The position numbers and the translations under genes are program-made. Below are positions 1-9,006 of a DNA stretch of 64,000 nucleotides, one piece after another. Numbering within the stretch: the stretch's first letter is position 1; every line of letters starts with the position of its first letter. This stretch comes from Carnobacterium pleistocenium FTR1 (GTDB lineage Bacteria > Bacillota > Bacilli > Lactobacillales > Carnobacteriaceae): positions 1,674,001 to 1,738,000 of the forward strand of contig NZ_JQLQ01000002.1 of the NCBI RefSeq assembly GCF_000744285.1, given 5' to 3'. The notes beneath the pieces were generated by a model, which saw nothing but the letters and a program-made list of their open reading frames with translations, did no database searches and was not told the DNA's origin.

Positions 1-1
1 T

Positions 2-469
2 GATGAAGCTGAAAAAGCCATCACAGGTATTGAACCTGGTTCTGGTATCGTCACCGCAACTCAAACAGCTTTAGAAGTATACCCAAACTTGAGTGATTGG
101 GAAATTAAAACTTCTTCATCTGGTGCAATGGCAATTGAGTTAGGTCAAGCAATTTCAAATGAAGAAGAAATTGTTATTACTGGTTGGTCGCCACACTGGA
201 TGTTCGCCACTTATGACTTGAAATATCTTGAAGATCCTGAAGGAGCATTTGGTGGAGCAGAAACAATCAACACTATGGCTCGTGAAGGTTTAGAAGAAGA
301 TATGCCTGAAGCTTATCAAGTATTAGATCAATTTAACTGGAGCTCTGAAGAAGTTGAAAGCCTTATGTTAGTTATTTCAGAAGGTGAAGATCCTGAAGAT
401 GCTGCAGAAGCTTGGATTGAAGAGAATCCAGACCGTGTTGCTGAATGGACTGAAGGCGTAGTAGAATAA
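2..469 (+). CDS. glycine betaine/proline-type ABC transporter substrate-binding protein, 3' part (upstream tandem copy)
   Basis: The open frame enters from the left edge and stops at 467-469, so only the C-terminal 155 residues are visible. It is nearly the same as the C-terminal half of the gene at 607-1497, for example in the shared NPDRVAEWTEGV ending and the GWSPHWMF segment typical of OpuAC-type quaternary-amine receptors. The protein would capture a compatible solute such as glycine betaine for an ABC importer. An internal ATG at 89 opens a frame, but the homology clearly continues upstream of it, so it is not the start. No terminator is visible before the next copy. Confidence 0.85.
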   Translation, partial: DEAEKAITGIEPGSGIVTATQTALEVYPNLSDWEIKTSSSGAMAIELGQAISNEEEIVITGWSPHWMFATYDLKYLEDPEGAFGGAETINTMAREGLEEDMPEAYQVLDQFNWSSEEVESLMLVISEGEDPEDAAEAWIEENPDRVAEWTEGVVE

Positions 470-606
470 TCTTCTTCGTCCAGACCACTGCTTAATTTAT
501 CAAAGGTTGGTATTACTCAAATCAGTAAAAACTTCATTTCCGTCTTAATCACTACTATCTATTGCTCAAAAAATTTGATTTAATTATAAAGGAGAGATTT
601 ATCAGT

Positions 607-1497
607 ATGAAAAAATTAAACTGGAAATATTTAGGTCTTTCAGCGGGTCTAGGATTATCATTAGTCGCTGCAGGTTGTTCAACAGAACCATCAGAAGATG
701 TATCAGAAACTGTTGGTCAAGGACAAGAAATTGAATTATCATATGTAGAATGGGATACTGAAGTTGCTTCTACTAACGTTGTTGGTAAAGTTTTAGAAAA
801 CTTAGGTTATGATGTAACATTAACACCATTAGATAATGCTGTAATGTGGCAAGCCGTAGCTAGTGGCGATGCTGATGCAATGGTAGCTGCTTGGCTACCC
901 GCAACTCATGGTTCTCAATTTGAAGAATATGGTGACCAAATGGTTAATCTAGGAGCTAACTTAGAAGGCGCAGTAGTTGGTTTAGTTGTTCCTGAATACA
1001 TGGATGTTGACTCTATCGCTGATCTTAGTGATGAAGCTGGAAAAACTATCACAGGTATTGAACCTGGTGCTGGTGTTGTTGCAGCAGCTGAAACGGCTGT
1101 AGAAACTTACCCTAACTTGAGTGATTGGGAACTTAAAACTTCTTCATCTGGTGCAATGACTGTTGAATTAGGTCAAGCTATTTCAAATGAAGAAGAAATT
1201 GTCATCACTGGTTGGTCTCCACACTGGATGTTCGCCACTTATGACTTGAAATATCTTGAAGATCCTGAAGGAGCATTTGGTGAAGAAGAAACAATCAACA
1301 CTATGGCTCGTGAAGGCTTAGAAGAAGATATGCCTGAAGCTTATCAAGTATTAGATCAATTTAACTGGACAACTGAAGAAATGGAAAGCCTAATGCTAGC
1401 TATTTCTGAAGGTGAAGACCCTGAAGATGCAGCAGAAACTTGGATTGAAGAAAATCCAGACCGTGTTGCCGAATGGACTGAAGGCGTAACTGAATAA
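607..1497 (+). CDS. glycine betaine/proline-type ABC transporter substrate-binding lipoprotein
   Basis: A 296-residue receptor of the OpuAC family. The start at 607 is preferred over an in-frame codon at 562 because GGAG lies at 591-594 and the protein then begins with a clean lipoprotein signal: basic MKK, a hydrophobic stretch and a lipobox ending LVAAGC with the lipidated Cys at residue 24. The mature domain binds the solute and hands it to a membrane permease/ATPase pair that is not seen here and probably lies left of the window. It is the second of two near-identical tandem copies. Substrate choice (glycine betaine, proline betaine, carnitine or choline) cannot be read from the sequence. 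Confidence 0.88.
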   Translation: MKKLNWKYLGLSAGLGLSLVAAGCSTEPSEDVSETVGQGQEIELSYVEWDTEVASTNVVGKVLENLGYDVTLTPLDNAVMWQAVASGDADAMVAAWLPATHGSQFEEYGDQMVNLGANLEGAVVGLVVPEYMDVDSIADLSDEAGKTITGIEPGAGVVAAAETAVETYPNLSDWELKTSSSGAMTVELGQAISNEEEIVITGWSPHWMFATYDLKYLEDPEGAFGEEETINTMAREGLEEDMPEAYQVLDQFNWTTEEMESLMLAISEGEDPEDAAETWIEENPDRVAEWTEGVTE

Positions 1498-1516
1498 TCT
1501 TTTTATTAAGAAAATT

Positions 1517-1547
1517 AAAGAGCATTCACATTTTGTGAGTGCTCTTT
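1517..1547 (+). terminator. hairpin after the binding-protein gene
   Basis: AAAGAGCATTCACA pairs with the TGAGTGCTCTTT arm across a short loop, 19 bases after the stop codon. It is followed by a short T-rich stretch. It is probably the first of two stacked terminators for the rightward gene. Confidence 0.6.
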
Positions 1548-1554
1548 CTTATTG

Positions 1555-1601
1555 CAAAAAAAGCTCTGATTGCCTTTAAAAAGGCAATCAGAGCTTTTTT
1601 A
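1555..1601. terminator. bidirectional terminator between convergent genes
   Basis: A perfect inverted repeat (AAAAAAGCTCTGATTGCC and its complement) encloses a short loop and is flanked by A-run and T-run. It can therefore stop transcription from the binding-protein gene on the left and from rnjB on the right. Confidence 0.85.
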
Positions 1602-1606
1602 TCTAT

Positions 1607-3286
1607 TTAATTTCTACGGTTACGTGAACTTGTTTCCATAATAATTGGCAAAATAACTGGCCGTCTACGTGTTTGTTCAAAAAGATGTTTATTTAAAGCA
1701 TCTCTAATTTCTTGTTTTAGACGACTCCATTCAAATTCTTTTCGGTTTAGGTTTTCTTCGACTACTTTTCTAATAATTTCATTGCTTTGATTGACTAAAT
1801 CAGTATTGTCTTTAACATAGACAAAACCTCTCGTCATAACTTCAGGTCCTGAGATAATTTTGCTCTTTCTACGATTAATCGTAACTACCGCTACAAATAT
1901 ACCGTCTTCAGATAGCAATTTACGGTCACGTAAAACAATATTTCCAATATCGCCTATTCCAATACCATCGACCATCGTATTGCCTACAGTCACTTGACCA
2001 GCTACATGCATGCGACCATTTTTATATTCCATGATATCGCCTTTGCCTGGTATGAATATATTTTTATAAGACATTCCTACCTCATGTGCAAGTTTCGCGT
2101 GAGCGGTTAGCATGCGGTATTGTCCTTGAACCGGAATGAAATAAGTTGGTTTGATCAAATTGATCATTAATTTTAAATCATTAGGAGTAGCATGACCAGA
2201 TGCTTTCAAATTATCAGAAATATGTTTTACCGTTCCACCTGCTCGATAGATCATATTTTCTGTTTGAGCAACGGTTACTTCCATTGCTGTTGAAGGACTT
2301 GTTATGATATAAACTAAATCGCCTTCTTTTATGTTTACTTGAGTGTGCTTCCCTTTCGCCATACGCGATAAAGTTTTAATCGGTTCGCCTGTAGCACCAG
2401 TTTCTAGCACAACTATGTTTGAATCATCGTATTTTTCAATTTCCTCTATAGGAACAATTAAATCTTCACTTGGCAATTGAAGCTTATTCAACTGTAAGGC
2501 AATTTGAACGATTTCTTCAAGATTGCTCCCAGTAATAAAAATTTTCTTATGAGATTTGTGAGCAGCATCTAAAACTTGTTGAATACGTAAAATATTGCTT
2601 GCCACACTCGCAACGATAATACGACCACTAGCATTTTGGAATGTATCTAACACTTCTTCAGCTGCTTTTAAATCACTTATATTCTCAACTGGACTTTCAG
2701 CTTCACTTGAATCACTTAATAATGCCAAGACATGTCCTTTACCAATATCAGCTATTCGTGTTAAGTTACTTTGATACATTGGTTTAGCACTATGATCAAA
2801 TTTAAAATCACCAGTGTAAACAATGCTTCCTTCAGTTGTTTTAAGAGCTATTCCAACAGAATCAGGAATGGTATGAGTTGTCCTAAAGAAGCTAGCAATC
2901 ACATCTCCAAATTCTATTTCGGTATTTTCATCAATAATGTGGTAATCATCAAATGTACTTACTTGACTACCTTTTTCAACAGAAAGTTTTGCAAATGCAA
3001 TCGTTAATTCAGTTCCAAATACTGGAACATCAAATTTTTGAAGAAAGTAAGGTAACGCTCCAATTGCATCCTCATGTCCATGTGTTAAAAATACACCAGT
3101 AACGCGGTTTATGTTTTCTTCTAAATAACTAAAATCAGGAATGACTACATCGATTCCTAGTAATTCTGTTTCGGGATACATCAATCCACAATCTAAAACA
3201 AATATGTCTTCATCTACTTCAACAGCGTACATATTTTTTCCGTTTTCGCGGACGCCACCTAGTGGAATAATTTTTATTGTACTCAT
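1607..3286 (-). CDS. rnjB: ribonuclease J2
   Basis: 559-residue metallo-beta-lactamase/beta-CASP RNase. The catalytic motif at residues 69-74 reads HGHEDA, whereas the RNase J1 of this window has HGHEDH. Loss of the last His is typical of the J2 paralogue, which has weak activity and works in complex with J1 in mRNA and rRNA processing. The ribosome-binding site AGAGAGGTGAAG precedes the ATG. It follows dapA by 33 bases and probably closes an asd-dapA-rnjB operon, the same neighbourhood as in Bacillus. A bidirectional hairpin follows the stop codon. Confidence 0.93.
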   Translation of the reverse strand: MSTIKIIPLGGVRENGKNMYAVEVDEDIFVLDCGLMYPETELLGIDVVIPDFSYLEENINRVTGVFLTHGHEDAIGALPYFLQKFDVPVFGTELTIAFAKLSVEKGSQVSTFDDYHIIDENTEIEFGDVIASFFRTTHTIPDSVGIALKTTEGSIVYTGDFKFDHSAKPMYQSNLTRIADIGKGHVLALLSDSSEAESPVENISDLKAAEEVLDTFQNASGRIIVASVASNILRIQQVLDAAHKSHKKIFITGSNLEEIVQIALQLNKLQLPSEDLIVPIEEIEKYDDSNIVVLETGATGEPIKTLSRMAKGKHTQVNIKEGDLVYIITSPSTAMEVTVAQTENMIYRAGGTVKHISDNLKASGHATPNDLKLMINLIKPTYFIPVQGQYRMLTAHAKLAHEVGMSYKNIFIPGKGDIMEYKNGRMHVAGQVTVGNTMVDGIGIGDIGNIVLRDRKLLSEDGIFVAVVTINRRKSKIISGPEVMTRGFVYVKDNTDLVNQSNEIIRKVVEENLNRKEFEWSRLKQEIRDALNKHLFEQTRRRPVILPIIMETSSRNRRN

Positions 3287-3319
3287 TTCTTCACCTCTCT
3301 TGCTTTCAATTTATTATTT

Positions 3320-4198
3320 TTATTTTATCCAATTCAATTCTTTCAGTATATACTCTTCTTCTTCTTCTGTACAAGCTACTAGCGGCAATCTTAGCCCACC
3401 TACATCGATTCCCAATTGGTTTAACGCAAACTTCACAGGTGCCGGAGACGGCACAGTGAACAAACTATCCATTTTGGGTACCAGTTCACGGTGTATCTGT
3501 GCTGCTTCAGCCAGAGAACCGTCTTCTAAAAGATCATACATTTTAGAAATATCATTCCCTAAAACATGACTAGCTACAGAAATCACACCTGTTGCTCCGA
3601 TACATTTTGCAGGAAAAGCATTACCGTCTTCACCAGTATATACTAAGAAATCGTCAGAAGTTTCCTTTATTTCCTCACTTACAGCATCTAGACCTAGGCA
3701 TTCTTTTACTCCTATTATGTTTTTAATAGCAGAAAGCTTAATCGTCGTCTTAGGATCAATAGAGACGCTCGTACGACCAGGAACGTTATAGATGATGATT
3801 GGCAAGGTCGTGCTAGTCGCTACTGCTTCAAAATGAGCATATAGACCAGCTTGGTTTGGTTTGCTGTAGTAGGGAACTACTACTAATGCTGCATCAATAC
3901 CTGAAATGGCTTCAACTTCTTTTGTAAAAGCAATCGTTTCAGCCGTGTTGAATGATCCTGTACCAGCAATGATTGGGACACGTCCTGCTGTTAGCTCAAC
4001 TGTTTTACGATACAAGTCTACTTTTTCTGCGTGAGCCAATGTAGGCGATTCTCCGGTTGTTCCTCCAACTACTAGTCCTTCAGTTCCATTTTCAAGCAAG
4101 AAATTAATCAATTTTTCTAATTTCACATAGTCAACTGATCCCTGTTCATTAAATGGTGTCGTCATAGCTGTTATAATACGAGCTTTTTTTAAATCCAT
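3320..4198 (-). CDS. dapA: 4-hydroxy-tetrahydrodipicolinate synthase
   Basis: Condenses pyruvate with aspartate semialdehyde in the lysine/diaminopimelate pathway. It is a full-length (292 aa) aldolase-type TIM barrel with the family motifs GGTTGESPTL and YNVPGRT and the Schiff-base lysine in GVKECLG. The ATG at 4198 is chosen because AAAGGTGA lies seven bases before it; an in-frame GTG at 4207 overlaps that ribosome-binding site. asd ends 33 bases upstream and supplies the substrate. The pair fits an organism with meso-diaminopimelate cell wall. Confidence 0.95.
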   Translation of the reverse strand: MDLKKARIITAMTTPFNEQGSVDYVKLEKLINFLLENGTEGLVVGGTTGESPTLAHAEKVDLYRKTVELTAGRVPIIAGTGSFNTAETIAFTKEVEAISGIDAALVVVPYYSKPNQAGLYAHFEAVATSTTLPIIIYNVPGRTSVSIDPKTTIKLSAIKNIIGVKECLGLDAVSEEIKETSDDFLVYTGEDGNAFPAKCIGATGVISVASHVLGNDISKMYDLLEDGSLAEAAQIHRELVPKMDSLFTVPSPAPVKFALNQLGIDVGGLRLPLVACTEEEEEYILKELNWIK

Positions 4199-4231
4199 TA
4201 AAATCACCTTTCAATCTTAAATTTAACTTTT

Positions 4232-5281
4232 TTAGTTTTTTCCTTTAATCAATCCTAGTTTGTGTAAACTTTCAGCGATTTGAACAGAGTTCCATGCTGC
4301 ACCTTTTAGTAGATTATCAGAAACAATCCACATATGGTAGCCCTTATCATCATCTCTATCTTTACGTATTCTTCCAACAAAAGTTTCTTTCTTGCCTTCT
4401 GCTTCCAAGGCTGTTGGATAAATTTGGTTAGAAGGATCATCTTGAAGTTCTACACCTGGAGCATTTTTCAAAATTTCTTGAATAGCGGCTACACTAGATC
4501 CATCTTCTTTCACTTCAATATACACAGATTCTGAATGCCCTGAAACTACTGGAATACGAACACATGTTGCAGAAATTTTTATTTTGTCATCACCCATAAT
4601 TTTTTTCGTCTCATTGATCATTTTTAATTCTTCAAATGTATACCCATCTTCAGTAAATAAATCAATTTGAGGTAAGGCATTAAAAGCAATTGGAAAATGT
4701 TTTTTGTCCCCACCAGATGGTAAAATAGCTGCTTCATATGGTTCATTGTTTAACATATGTTGTGCTTGTTCTTTCATTTCATTAACCGCAGAGATACCTG
4801 CCCCACTTACGGCTTGATAAGTTGAGACGATGATACGGTCTAATCCAAATTGCTTACGAATCGGTTGTAACGCTACCATCATTTGGATGGTTGAACAGTT
4901 CGGATTAGCGATGATCCCATTGTGAGAACGGATTGCTTCTTCATTTACTTCCGGAACCACTAAAGGAACTTCTGGATCCATTCTATACGCGCTCGTATTA
5001 TCAATGACAACTGCACCATGTTTTACAGCTTCAGGAGCAAATTGTTTTGAAATTGGTCCGCCAGCACTAAACAATGCAATATCAACGTTTTCAAAAGATT
5101 CAGCTGTTGTTTCTTGAATTTCTGCTTCTTCACCTTTAAAAAGTATTTTTTTTCCAGCAGATCGTTTAGAAGCTAAAAATTTCACACTTTTTATTGGAAA
5201 GTCTGCTTGTTCTAACATTTCAATCATTTTTGTTCCTACCGCTCCAGTTGCTCCCACAACTGCAATAGTATATCCAGTCAT
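4232..5281 (-). CDS. asd: aspartate-semialdehyde dehydrogenase
   Basis: Reduces aspartyl phosphate to aspartate semialdehyde with NADPH, feeding dapA directly downstream. The N-terminus has the Rossmann motif VVGATGAVG. The catalytic cysteine lies in the NPNCSTIQM motif. The ATG at 5281 gives 349 residues and is preceded by AGGAGAGA; a longer frame to 5308 would place that ribosome-binding site inside the gene. It is the first gene of the asd-dapA(-rnjB) block, transcribed away from the divergent hydrolase gene. Confidence 0.95.
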   Translation of the reverse strand: MTGYTIAVVGATGAVGTKMIEMLEQADFPIKSVKFLASKRSAGKKILFKGEEAEIQETTAESFENVDIALFSAGGPISKQFAPEAVKHGAVVIDNTSAYRMDPEVPLVVPEVNEEAIRSHNGIIANPNCSTIQMMVALQPIRKQFGLDRIIVSTYQAVSGAGISAVNEMKEQAQHMLNNEPYEAAILPSGGDKKHFPIAFNALPQIDLFTEDGYTFEELKMINETKKIMGDDKIKISATCVRIPVVSGHSESVYIEVKEDGSSVAAIQEILKNAPGVELQDDPSNQIYPTALEAEGKKETFVGRIRKDRDDDKGYHMWIVSDNLLKGAAWNSVQIAESLHKLGLIKGKN

Positions 5282-5348
5282 TTTTATCTCTCCTACTATG
5301 ATTTTCATTTTTTATATTATCTATTAACTACATGTACTCCCAATATAC

Positions 5349-5357
5349 ATTTTAGCA
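5349..5357 (-). promoter_or_regulatory. extended -10 element of the asd promoter
   Basis: On the minus strand this reads TGCTAAAAT, an extended -10 of the TGnTAnAAT kind, about 68 bases before the asd start. The -35 region is weak. There is no room for a lysine riboswitch in this 205-base intergenic stretch and I see none. Confidence 0.45.
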
Positions 5358-5486
5358 CAATTTCAAAGTAATTTATACAAATGTAGGTTATTCACCCTCA
5401 TTTGTTTTATTTATCTAACGAATGAAAAGAAATTATGCTACACTTTTTTATGTGTTCTTATCTAAATGAATTTGAAAGGAGAATTT

Positions 5487-6236
5487 ATGAAACAAAAATA
5501 TAAATTTTTAATTGCTGGTTTGATTTTGTTACTAATGATTTTTTTAGGCGGTTTATTCTTTGTCCATTCCAAGACCTATCAACCTTTAAATGAAGCATTA
5601 AACGAGGCTCACTCTACCAGTCAATATACAGTTGAAGAAACGTCAAAGTCGATTATTTTTCTTCCATTAAAAAATCAACAAAAGATTTCTGTTCTATTTT
5701 ATCAAGGTGGGCTCGTAGAAGAAAAAAGCTATAGTTCGATTGCGGCTAAGCTCGCTAAAGAAGGCTATCCTGTTTACCTTGTTAAACATACTTTAAATCT
5801 TGCCGTTACCGATAAAAATAAAGCGACTACTATCATCGCTGACGAAAAAATTGAAAATTATGTTATTGGTGGTCATTCCTTAGGTGGTGTCATGGCTAGC
5901 CAGTTTGCAAGTGAATCAAGTACTAAACAATTAAAAGGTGTCTTTCTATTGGCCAGCTACACTGATGAAAAAAACAAGCTAAATAATCTGCCTATATCTG
6001 TTATCTCAATTATTGGTTCTAATGATGGACTGATTAATAAAGAGGCTTACCAAAATGGAAAAGATTATCTACCTGACTCTACTTTATTTCATACTATTGA
6101 AGGTGGCAACCATGCTGGATTTGGCGATTACGGAAACCAAGAAGGCGATAAACCTGCCAGCATCTTCCCTGAAGAACAACAAGAAGAAACTGTTCAACTA
6201 CTGGTGGAATGGTTAGGTTCAATAGAGGCAAACTAA
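5487..6236 (+). CDS. membrane-anchored alpha/beta hydrolase
   Basis: 249 residues. One N-terminal hydrophobic segment (about residues 6-26) anchors or exports the protein, followed by an alpha/beta hydrolase fold with the nucleophile elbow GHSLGG, a likely acid in IIGSNDG and a likely catalytic His in GGNHAGFG. The ATG at 5487 has AAAGGAG eight bases upstream, so the longer frame from 5466 is not used. The substrate cannot be inferred; the family includes carboxylesterases and related lipases. It stands alone between divergent asd and convergent pnp. Confidence 0.8.
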   Translation: MKQKYKFLIAGLILLLMIFLGGLFFVHSKTYQPLNEALNEAHSTSQYTVEETSKSIIFLPLKNQQKISVLFYQGGLVEEKSYSSIAAKLAKEGYPVYLVKHTLNLAVTDKNKATTIIADEKIENYVIGGHSLGGVMASQFASESSTKQLKGVFLLASYTDEKNKLNNLPISVISIIGSNDGLINKEAYQNGKDYLPDSTLFHTIEGGNHAGFGDYGNQEGDKPASIFPEEQQEETVQLLVEWLGSIEAN

Positions 6237-6244
6237 TTTCAAAA

Positions 6245-6278
6245 AAAAGAACCCAATTTTTTAAAATTGAGTTCTTTT
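6245..6278. terminator. bidirectional terminator between hydrolase gene and pnp
   Basis: AAGAACCCAATTTT at 6247-6260 pairs with AAAATTGAGTTCTT at 6263-6276 with one mismatch. It is flanked by an A-run on the left and a T-run on the right, so it can serve both convergent genes. Confidence 0.75.
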
Positions 6279-6288
6279 TTCTATTCTC

Positions 6289-8397
6289 TTATTTTTCTTC
6301 ACTTTTTAATAATACCTTACGAGAAAGATTGATTCTTCCTTGTTTATCGATTTCAATAACTTTAACATCAAATTGTTCGCCTAAAGAGATAACATCCTCA
6401 ACATTGGCAACCCGTTCATTTGCTAATTCAGAAATATGGACTAAACCATCTTTTCCTTTAGCAATCTCAACAAATGCTCCGAATTTCTCAATTCGTTTCA
6501 CTTTCCCTGAGTAAACTTTTCCAACTTCAATATCTTTTGTTAATTCTTCAATAATTTCTTTGGCACGTTTGATCATAGATGCATCTTCAGATGCAATACT
6601 GATATTTCCTTCTTGATCTATATCGATTTTAACGCCTGTTTCTTCAATAATCGAATTGATTTGATCGCCACCACGGCCAATAACAACTTTAATTTTTTCC
6701 GGTTTGATTTGCATCATTTCAATTTTAGGAGCATATGCACTTAATTCTTTATGCGGCTCAGCAATTGTAGAAGTTAATTCATTCAAAATTTCCATTCTGG
6801 CTTTTTTGGCTTGAATTAAGGCTTCTTCTAAAATTTTTTCCGTGATACCTTCAATTTTGATATCCATTTGAAGAGCAGTAATACCTTTGCTTGTACCAGC
6901 TACTTTAAAGTCCATATCGCCTAAATGATCTTCTAACCCTTGAATATCAGTTAAGACAGTATAATTTTCGCCTTCTTTAACAAGACCCATAGCGATTCCA
7001 GCTACAGGAGCCTTGATTGGTACACCCGCATCCATTAAAGCTAATGTGCCGGCACAGATACTTGCTTGCGATGAAGAACCATTTGATTCAAGAACTTCAG
7101 CAACTAGACGAATCATGTAAGGGAAATCTTCTTCACTTGGAATAACTTGTGCTAATGCACGTTCTCCTAATGCTCCATGCCCAATTTCTCGACGGCCTGG
7201 TCCACGTGATGGTCCAGTGCTTCCTACAGAGTATTGAGGGAAGTTATAGTGATGAATAAAACGTTTGCTATTCTCGACTCCAAGACCATCAATAATTTGA
7301 TGTTCGCCTAGTGGAGCTAAAGTAGCTATTGACAATGCTTGAGTTTGTCCACGTGTGAACAAACCAGATCCATGTGCTCTTGGCAAAAGTCCAATTTCTG
7401 AAGATAAAGAACGAATTTCATCGATTTTACGACCATCCGGTCTGATTTTATCAACTGTAATTAAACGACGCACTTCATTTTTTTCCATATCTTCAACAAT
7501 TTGTTTTACTTCTTTATTGATTCGCTTAATATCAGCGTCATCTTGATATTTTTCTGCATAGAAAGCCATTGCTTCATCTTTAATATCTTCAATATTTTCT
7601 TCGCGAGCTAGTTTTTCTTCTGTTTGAATAGCTGCTATCATTTTAGCTTGAAAAGCATCATTCACTTCTTTTTCTAACTCTGAATCAATTTGCAATAATT
7701 GAATCGTCATTTTTTCTTTTCCAACAACAGCTACGATTTCTTCCTGGAAAGCGACTAATTCTTGAATTGCTTTATGACCAAACATCAAAGCACCGAGCAT
7801 ATCTTCTTCTGAGACTTCAGCAGCGCCACTTTCAACCATGTTAATGGCCTCTTTTGTGCCTGCAACTGTTAAATGAATATCTGACAATACATCTTGCTCA
7901 AGAGTTGGGTTAATAATGTATTCTCCGTCTACACGGCCTACATCAACACTTGCAATAGGTCCATTAAATGGGATATCAGAAATAGCAAGAGACAAAGAAG
8001 AACCGAACATCGCTGAAAAAGCAGGAGAACAATTTCGGTCTACTGACATAACAGTATTCGTGATTTGAACTTCATTACGAAATCCCTCTGCAAACATAGG
8101 ACGAATTGGACGGTCAATTAAGCGAGCTGTTAATGTAGCATTTTCACTTGGACGTGCTTCTCTTTTAATAAATCCACCCGGGATTTTACCAATTGAATAC
8201 ATTTTTTCATCATAATTTACAGTTAAAGGAAAGAAATCAACATCTTTCGCTTTTTTGCTAGCTACTGCTGCAGTTAACACAACAGTATCATTATAGCGAA
8301 TTAAAGTTGCTCCATTAGCTTGTTTTGCTAATTGCCCGATTTCAACGGTTAATGTACGTCCTGCCCATTCTTTAGTAAAAACCTGTTTCTCTGTCAT
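6289..8397 (-). CDS. pnp: polyribonucleotide nucleotidyltransferase (PNPase)
   Basis: Phosphorolytic 3'-5' exoribonuclease of the RNA degradosome. Two RNase PH-like domains are followed by a KH domain ([10 protein letters not shown]) and an S1 domain near the C-terminus ([16 protein letters not shown]). GGAG is only two bases from the ATG at 8406 but 11 from the ATG at 8397, so the latter (702 aa) is preferred. It follows rpsO as in many bacteria, but an intrinsic terminator stands between them. Confidence 0.95.
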   Translation of the reverse strand: MTEKQVFTKEWAGRTLTVEIGQLAKQANGATLIRYNDTVVLTAAVASKKAKDVDFFPLTVNYDEKMYSIGKIPGGFIKREARPSENATLTARLIDRPIRPMFAEGFRNEVQITNTVMSVDRNCSPAFSAMFGSSLSLAISDIPFNGPIASVDVGRVDGEYIINPTLEQDVLSDIHLTVAGTKEAINMVESGAAEVSEEDMLGALMFGHKAIQELVAFQEEIVAVVGKEKMTIQLLQIDSELEKEVNDAFQAKMIAAIQTEEKLAREENIEDIKDEAMAFYAEKYQDDADIKRINKEVKQIVEDMEKNEVRRLITVDKIRPDGRKIDEIRSLSSEIGLLPRAHGSGLFTRGQTQALSIATLAPLGEHQIIDGLGVENSKRFIHHYNFPQYSVGSTGPSRGPGRREIGHGALGERALAQVIPSEEDFPYMIRLVAEVLESNGSSSQASICAGTLALMDAGVPIKAPVAGIAMGLVKEGENYTVLTDIQGLEDHLGDMDFKVAGTSKGITALQMDIKIEGITEKILEEALIQAKKARMEILNELTSTIAEPHKELSAYAPKIEMMQIKPEKIKVVIGRGGDQINSIIEETGVKIDIDQEGNISIASEDASMIKRAKEIIEELTKDIEVGKVYSGKVKRIEKFGAFVEIAKGKDGLVHISELANERVANVEDVISLGEQFDVKVIEIDKQGRINLSRKVLLKSEEK

Positions 8398-8546
8398 TTT
8401 GTGCATTTCTCCTTTTTTTGAAGCCTTTATTCGTTATTTCCAAACAGACTACTAAACAAATGTCAAAATTCAATTTTATTTAAATACTCACATTTGTATA
8501 GTAGGATGGACAACAAAATAAAAAGCTTTTTTTACATACAAAAAAT

Positions 8547-8574
8547 GAAGCGAGATTCCTTAGAACCTCGCTTC
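8547..8574 (-). terminator. rpsO terminator
   Basis: GAAGCGAG and CTCGCTTC form an eight-base stem 19 bases after the rpsO stop codon, followed on the minus strand by ATTTTTTG. It could act as an attenuator between rpsO and pnp. Confidence 0.8.
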
Positions 8575-8592
8575 TAAATAGACTACGATAAA

Positions 8593-8862
8593 TTAACGAC
8601 GTAGACCTAATCTTTGAATCAATTCACGGTAACGAGTAATATCTTTGTTGCGCAGGTACGCAAGCAAGTTACGACGGTGACCAATTTTTTTCATAAGTCC
8701 ACGGTAAGAATGGTGGTCTTTTTTGTGAATACGTGCATGTTCGTTTAAGTGATTGATCTCAGCTGTTAATACAGCAACTTGTACTTCGGGAGAACCTGTA
8801 TCTCCTTCGTGAATTGCGTATTCTTTGATGATCTCATTTTTGTTTTCTTTAGAAATTGACAT
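8593..8862 (-). CDS. rpsO: 30S ribosomal protein S15
   Basis: 89 residues, the usual length. The conserved S15 segments [18 protein letters not shown]-like [10 protein letters not shown] and the RRNLLAYL helix are all present. It binds 16S rRNA in the platform of the small subunit. The ribosome-binding site AGAGGTG precedes the ATG. The roughly 90-base leader upstream contains a TTTTAC/GTAAAA hairpin, and S15 commonly represses its own mRNA through such leaders, but I cannot show that here. Confidence 0.97.
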   Translation of the reverse strand: MSISKENKNEIIKEYAIHEGDTGSPEVQVAVLTAEINHLNEHARIHKKDHHSYRGLMKKIGHRRNLLAYLRNKDITRYRELIQRLGLRR

Positions 8863-8956
8863 TTCTAAACACCTCTTCCTCTTTTTTTCCTCTTACTGAG
8901 TAGACGTTGGTGAGTCGTTTTACCAAGTAAAAGGTGTGTGTTTAATACACTCTTAA

Positions 8957-8985
8957 ATTTTACTAGAGTCAACAGGAAAATGCAA
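8957..8985 (-). promoter_or_regulatory. rpsO promoter
   Basis: Minus-strand TTGCAT (8980-8985) and TAAAAT (8957-8962) are separated by 17 bases, a good sigma-A type match about 95 bases before the rpsO ATG. Confidence 0.65.
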
Positions 8986-9006
8986 GTTTTTCTTTGATAG
9001 ACTAGC

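Noticed and set aside
3141-3569. Open frame on the plus strand across the rnjB/dapA junction
   Set aside because: It lies opposite two well-supported genes, has a Ser-rich low-complexity translation and no ribosome-binding site.
5282-5486. Possible lysine riboswitch upstream of asd
   Set aside because: The divergent gap is only about 205 bases and shows none of the expected multi-helix pattern; only a promoter-like -10 is seen.
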